DNA of 7,720 nucleotides from Rhodocyclaceae bacterium (lineage in GTDB: Bacteria; Pseudomonadota; Gammaproteobacteria; Burkholderiales; Rhodocyclaceae). The DNA lies in NCBI GenBank assembly GCA_013821865.1, contig PNJM01000128.1:1-7720 (forward strand). Reading direction: 5' to 3'. Shown one piece after another: positions 5,133 through 7,720 of the stretch. The notes beneath the pieces are model-generated. The model worked only from the letters and a program-made list of their open reading frames with translations. It was not told where the DNA came from and did no database searches. Each line of letters starts with the position of its first letter. Within the stretch, counting starts at the first letter, position 1. The position numbers and the translations under genes were made by a program.

Positions 5133-5555
5133 TCAGTCCTGCCACGGGTTCACAAGAATCAATTCATCGATACCCGAAAAGTCCTTCATGTTGCGCGTTG
5201 CCAGAGCGAGGCCGCCTGTACGGGCAATCGCCGCAATCTGCGCATCCTCCACGCTGATCGGACGCCCCTGACGAGTTCTGGCCGAAACAATCGAGGCGTA
5301 TTCAACTGCCGCCGAACAATCGAATGGCAGGCAACTGTCGGAAAAGTCCTCCCGGAACATCGCCTCGGCCAGATCGGCCAACAGTTCCCTGCGCTTGCCT
5401 TCGGGCAGAAGCGCAATGCCCAAATGGATCTCGGCCACGGCCACCGCGCTGATCCAGATATCCGCTTCCGGTTGGGAATCCAGCCATTGCAACACCTTCG
5501 GCTCGGGTGACGAACGCATCAATTCCGACAGGACATTGGTATCCAGCAGGATCAC
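5133..5555 (-). CDS. PIN-domain ribonuclease toxin (VapC/FitB-like)
   Basis: A 140-residue PIN toxin, a magnesium-dependent RNase; VapC relatives cut tRNA or rRNA, but the target of this one is unknown. The acidic metal-binding residues are all in place: D5 in LLDTN, E42 in AVAEIHLG, D104 in SVEDAQIAA and D125 in TRNMKDF. The opening ILLDTNVLSE and the pairing with a FitA-like antitoxin place it in the FitB branch. The start is a GTG at 5555, the only start codon that fits: the antitoxin stop lies in the same frame just two codons upstream. The intergenic gap is 6 nt. The 83 nt between this gene and yefM hold the yefM operator region and no visible terminator. Confidence 0.93.
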   Translation of the reverse strand: MILLDTNVLSELMRSSPEPKVLQWLDSQPEADIWISAVAVAEIHLGIALLPEGKRRELLADLAEAMFREDFSDSCLPFDCSAAVEYASIVSARTRQGRPISVEDAQIAAIARTGGLALATRNMKDFSGIDELILVNPWQD

Positions 5556-5561
5556 GGTGCG

Positions 5562-5810
5562 TCATTCCAAAGGAAAGCCGGGGGGAGGCCGCGGAATGGA
5601 ACGGGGCGCTTCAGGCAAATCGACCCCCCCCTCGGCAGCAAAGCGCTGGGATATGCGTGTTCCGAGACCAATCGACGACTTCTCCCGCAGCAAGGACTGA
5701 CGAAGCAGCTGCCGCGCCTCCTCTTCCATGGATCGGCCATGCCGCGCCGCACTCAGGCGCAGTCCCCGCTTCAATGAGTCGTCGATATTGCGTATGGTCA
5801 GGCTTGCCAT
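5562..5810 (-). CDS. FitA-like ribbon-helix-helix antitoxin
   Basis: An 82-residue antitoxin partner of the PIN toxin. Residues 1-40 form a ribbon-helix-helix: the beta strand MASLTIRNID, then helix A (about 11-24), the turn HGRS and helix B (MEEEARQLLRQSLL); this matches FitA/StbC-type proteins (MASxxIRN opening, GRSxExExR). The proline-rich tail from about 52 onward would wrap the PIN domain, as in the gonococcal FitAB structure. The ATG at 5810 is supported by the family start and a GGTGA site a few bases upstream. The gene lies directly downstream of a strong palindromic operator with an embedded promoter, so autorepression is expected. It ends 6 nt before the toxin. Confidence 0.92.
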   Translation of the reverse strand: MASLTIRNIDDSLKRGLRLSAARHGRSMEEEARQLLRQSLLREKSSIGLGTRISQRFAAEGGVDLPEAPRSIPRPPPGFPLE

Positions 5811-5820
5811 AAATCACCCA

Positions 5821-5870
5821 TGCATTGATTGCAATGCATGCATTGTATGCTGGTGATGCATTGCAATCAA
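5821..5870 (-). promoter_or_regulatory. Palindromic operator of the FitA-like/PIN module
   Basis: Two perfect 15-bp inverted arms, TTGATTGCAATGCAT (5825-5839) and ATGCATTGCAATCAA (5856-5870), are separated by 16 bp. A second, nested palindrome spans 5832-5845 (CAATGCATGCATTG). The heptamer TGCATTG occurs three times in direct orientation at 5821, 5839 and 5857, exactly 18 bp apart, plus once inverted at 5832-5838. Such repeated short half-sites are expected for a ribbon-helix-helix antitoxin that binds cooperatively. Confidence 0.8.
5842..5870 (-). promoter_or_regulatory. Sigma-70 promoter inside the FitA-like operator
   Basis: On the minus strand TTGATT (5870-5865; 4 of 6 to -35) and TACAAT (5847-5842; 5 of 6 to -10) are spaced by exactly 17 bp. 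The predicted start near 5835 gives a leader of about 25 nt before the antitoxin ATG at 5810. The -35 lies in one operator arm and the -10 in the central half-site, so antitoxin binding would exclude RNA polymerase. Confidence 0.65.
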
Positions 5871-5899
5871 ACCGAGAAGACCGATTATCGGGATACGCC

Positions 5900-7720
5900 C
5901 TATGCCGGATTGTGTTTTTTGATCCCGGCCGGCCGGTATTCGGGAACCATCTGCGCCAGCCGCTGCTTGACGGCATGCTCGTCCTGCGGCGCGCCATCGA
6001 GCCAGGCACGCAGCCCGGTCAGGCCATCGGATGACAGCTTGGCCTGCGCCCGCGCGATGCGCAGCTTGGGGTGCGGCGTCGGCAGCGTGCGCTCGCCGTC
6101 GGCCAGCAGTTCCTCGTAGAGCTTCTCGCCGGGGCGCAGACCGGTAAACACGATCTTGATCTCGTCCTCCGTGAAACCGGAGAGGCGGATCATGTCGCGG
6201 GCCAGATCGACGATTTTCACCGGTTCGCCCATGTCAAGCACGAAGATCTCCCCGCCCGGATTCTTATCCCCCCCCATCAGGCCGGCCTGCAGCACCAGCT
6301 GCGCCGCCTCGGGGATCAGCATGAAGTAGCGCACGATATCGGGGTGGGTCACCGTCACCGGCCCGCCCTGGGCGATTTGTTCGCGGAACCGGGGGATGAC
6401 GCTGCCGCTGCTGCCGAGGACGTTGCCGAAACGAACGGTCACGAAATTCGTATCCCTGCTTTCGTCCTGCAACGCCTGGCAGACCATCTCCGCCAGGCGC
6501 TTGCTGGCACCCATGACGTTGGTCGGGTTCACCGCCTTGTCGGTGGAAATGAGCACGAACTCGCCGACACCGTACCGCCGGGCGGTCTCCGCCACGCGCA
6601 GCGTGCCGAGCACGTTGTTGCGCACCGCCTCCCATGCGTTCTCGTTCTCCATCAGCGGCACGTGCTTGTAGGCCGCGGCATGAAACACCACCTCGGGCCG
6701 ATGGGCGGCGAAGGCGGACGCAAGGCGGGCCTCGTCCTTGATATCGCCGACAACGCAGGCGGTGGCGATGCCAGGAAAGCGGGCGGCGAACTCCTGCTCG
6801 ATGCGATACAAGGAAAACTCCGACTGCTCAAAGAAGACCAGCAGCCGGGGCGAGAAGCGGGCGATCTGGCGGCACAGTTCCGAGCCGATCGAGCCGCCGG
6901 CGCCGGTGACCAGCACCGCCTTGCCCGTCAGCAGGCGGTGCAGGCCGTCTTCGTCGAGCTGGATCTTGTCGCGGCCTAAGAGGTCTTCCAGCTCGACCTT
7001 GCGCACCTCGGACACGGACACCTTGCCCGAGAGGACATCCGCCATGGCCGGCACGGTCAGTACTTGAAGCCCGGCAGCGGCAGCCAACTCCGCCGCGCGT
7101 CGGCGCTTTGCCGCCGAGGCCGACGGCATGGCGATGATGGCGTGCTTCACATCGAGGCGGCTGGCCTGCGCTGCCACATCGGCAAGCGGACCCAGAATCG
7201 GCACGTCGGCAAGCCGCCGACCGTGCTTGGTTGAATCGTCGTCAAGCAAGCCCACCACGCGCCATGCCGCATTGCGCTGCAGCTCCTTCAACAGCGCCGC
7301 CGCCGCATCGCCCGCACCGAGCACCAGCACTGGCTGTCCTTCCATCGATCTCATCGAGAAGAGATGGCCGTCCTTCCACGCCCGGTAGAGGAAGCGGTTG
7401 CCACCCATCGCCAGCAACAGCAGGATCGGGTGCAACAGCAGGATCGAGCGCGGAATCCCGGGCGCCCGGATCATGTAAGCGATACCGGCCGTGGCGACAG
7501 CGCCCAGGCCGACTGCGATCAACAGGCGGCGCAGGTCGCCCATGCTGGCGTAGCGCCAGATGCCACGGTACAGGCCGAACCTCAGATAGACCACCGCATA
7601 GAGCGGCATCACCCAGCCCAGGGCGTGCCAGGATGAAGCGAGAAACTCCGGCGGAATCTCGAAGTTGAAGCGGATCCAGTAGGCAGCCAGCCACATCAGG
7701 GCGGTTGCCGCCAGATCATG
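5900..7720 (-). CDS. Membrane nucleotide-sugar 4,6-dehydratase (WbpM/FlaA1/PglF class), 5'-partial
   Basis: At least 606 residues; the frame stays open to the right edge. The codons before the ATG at 7696 read HDLAATAL, the conserved first membrane helix of this family, so that ATG is internal and the true start is outside. N-terminal half: several membrane helices (up to about 100 residues after the 7696 Met), then a first nucleotide-binding fold with LVLGAGD. C-terminal half (Polysacc_synt_2): NAD-binding TGAGGSIG (264-271 from that Met), STDK (384-387) and MGASK (395-399), where Met replaces the usual catalytic Tyr, as in WbpM and related long dehydratases. Members convert UDP-GlcNAc or UDP-GalNAc to the 4-keto-6-deoxy sugar at the inner membrane for O-antigen, capsule or protein glycans. 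More of a polysaccharide locus probably lies to the right. The exact sugar product is not shown. Confidence 0.93.
   Translation of the reverse strand, partial: HDLAATALMWLAAYWIRFNFEIPPEFLASSWHALGWVMPLYAVVYLRFGLYRGIWRYASMGDLRRLLIAVGLGAVATAGIAYMIRAPGIPRSILLLHPILLLLAMGGNRFLYRAWKDGHLFSMRSMEGQPVLVLGAGDAAAALLKELQRNAAWRVVGLLDDDSTKHGRRLADVPILGPLADVAAQASRLDVKHAIIAMPSASAAKRRRAAELAAAAGLQVLTVPAMADVLSGKVSVSEVRKVELEDLLGRDKIQLDEDGLHRLLTGKAVLVTGAGGSIGSELCRQIARFSPRLLVFFEQSEFSLYRIEQEFAARFPGIATACVVGDIKDEARLASAFAAHRPEVVFHAAAYKHVPLMENENAWEAVRNNVLGTLRVAETARRYGVGEFVLISTDKAVNPTNVMGASKRLAEMVCQALQDESRDTNFVTVRFGNVLGSSGSVIPRFREQIAQGGPVTVTHPDIVRYFMLIPEAAQLVLQAGLMGGDKNPGGEIFVLDMGEPVKIVDLARDMIRLSGFTEDEIKIVFTGLRPGEKLYEELLADGERTLPTPHPKLRIARAQAKLSSDGLTGLRAWLDGAPQDEHAVKQRLAQMVPEYRPAGIKKHNPA

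Noticed and set aside
5881..5891. CCGAT-T-ATCGG dyad between the dehydratase stop and the FitA-like operator, as a terminator
   Set aside because: Only one base separates the 5-bp arms, so no stable hairpin can form, and no T-tract follows on the minus strand.
6071..6979. Plus-strand frame (302 codons) opposite the dehydratase
   Set aside because: It has the low-complexity composition of an antisense shadow and lies entirely within a gene with two intact nucleotide-binding motifs.
1..7720. CRISPR array, tRNA/rRNA gene, insertion sequence or att-site duplication
   Set aside because: No regularly spaced long direct repeats, no tRNA-like cloverleaf or rRNA segment, and no transposase or integrase motif was seen on either strand.

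Overview
The window is a stretch of high-GC bacterial chromosome that looks like a betaproteobacterium, most likely of the Rhodocyclales/Burkholderiales type. This rests on the gene order (prmA, then a DUF3426 zinc-ribbon protein, then tpx), on a nucleoside kinase whose N-terminus I recall as close to the Burkholderia thailandensis enzyme, and on strong third-position GC. The genus cannot be fixed from sequence alone. No tRNA, rRNA, CRISPR array, transposase or phage gene is visible.

Left part, plus strand (1-3100): the C-terminal end of prmA overlaps by 4 bases a membrane-anchored zinc-ribbon DUF3426 protein. A hairpin and an unusual 7-bp tandem repeat follow, then tpx (thiol peroxidase) with its own promoter. 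A second hairpin and an extended -10 promoter precede a ribokinase-family nucleoside kinase, which is probably co-transcribed with a small glycine-zipper lipoprotein. A hairpin closes this part at the junction with a convergent gene.

Middle part, minus strand (3125-4470): apaH (symmetrical Ap4A hydrolase) lies upstream of a HIT-family nucleotide-binding protein. The 119-base gap between them is packed with inverted repeats. One of these would sequester the Shine-Dalgarno sequence of the HIT gene.

Right part, minus strand (4539-7720): two complete type II toxin-antitoxin modules lie in tandem. One is YefM-YoeB, with a recognisable TGTACA operator. The other is a FitA-like ribbon-helix-helix antitoxin with a PIN-domain toxin, whose promoter is embedded in a 46-bp operator built on a 15-bp inverted repeat. 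Beyond them is a large polytopic nucleotide-sugar 4,6-dehydratase of the WbpM/FlaA1/PglF class, whose start lies past the right edge and which probably belongs to a surface-polysaccharide locus.

Overall these are ordinary housekeeping genes (translation-factor modification, peroxide defence, nucleotide and Ap4A metabolism) next to an accessory block (TA modules at the edge of a polysaccharide gene). I found no clearly new multi-gene system. The most interesting signals are non-coding: the SD-masking hairpin before the HIT gene, the heptad repeat inside the tpx promoter, and the two TA operators.
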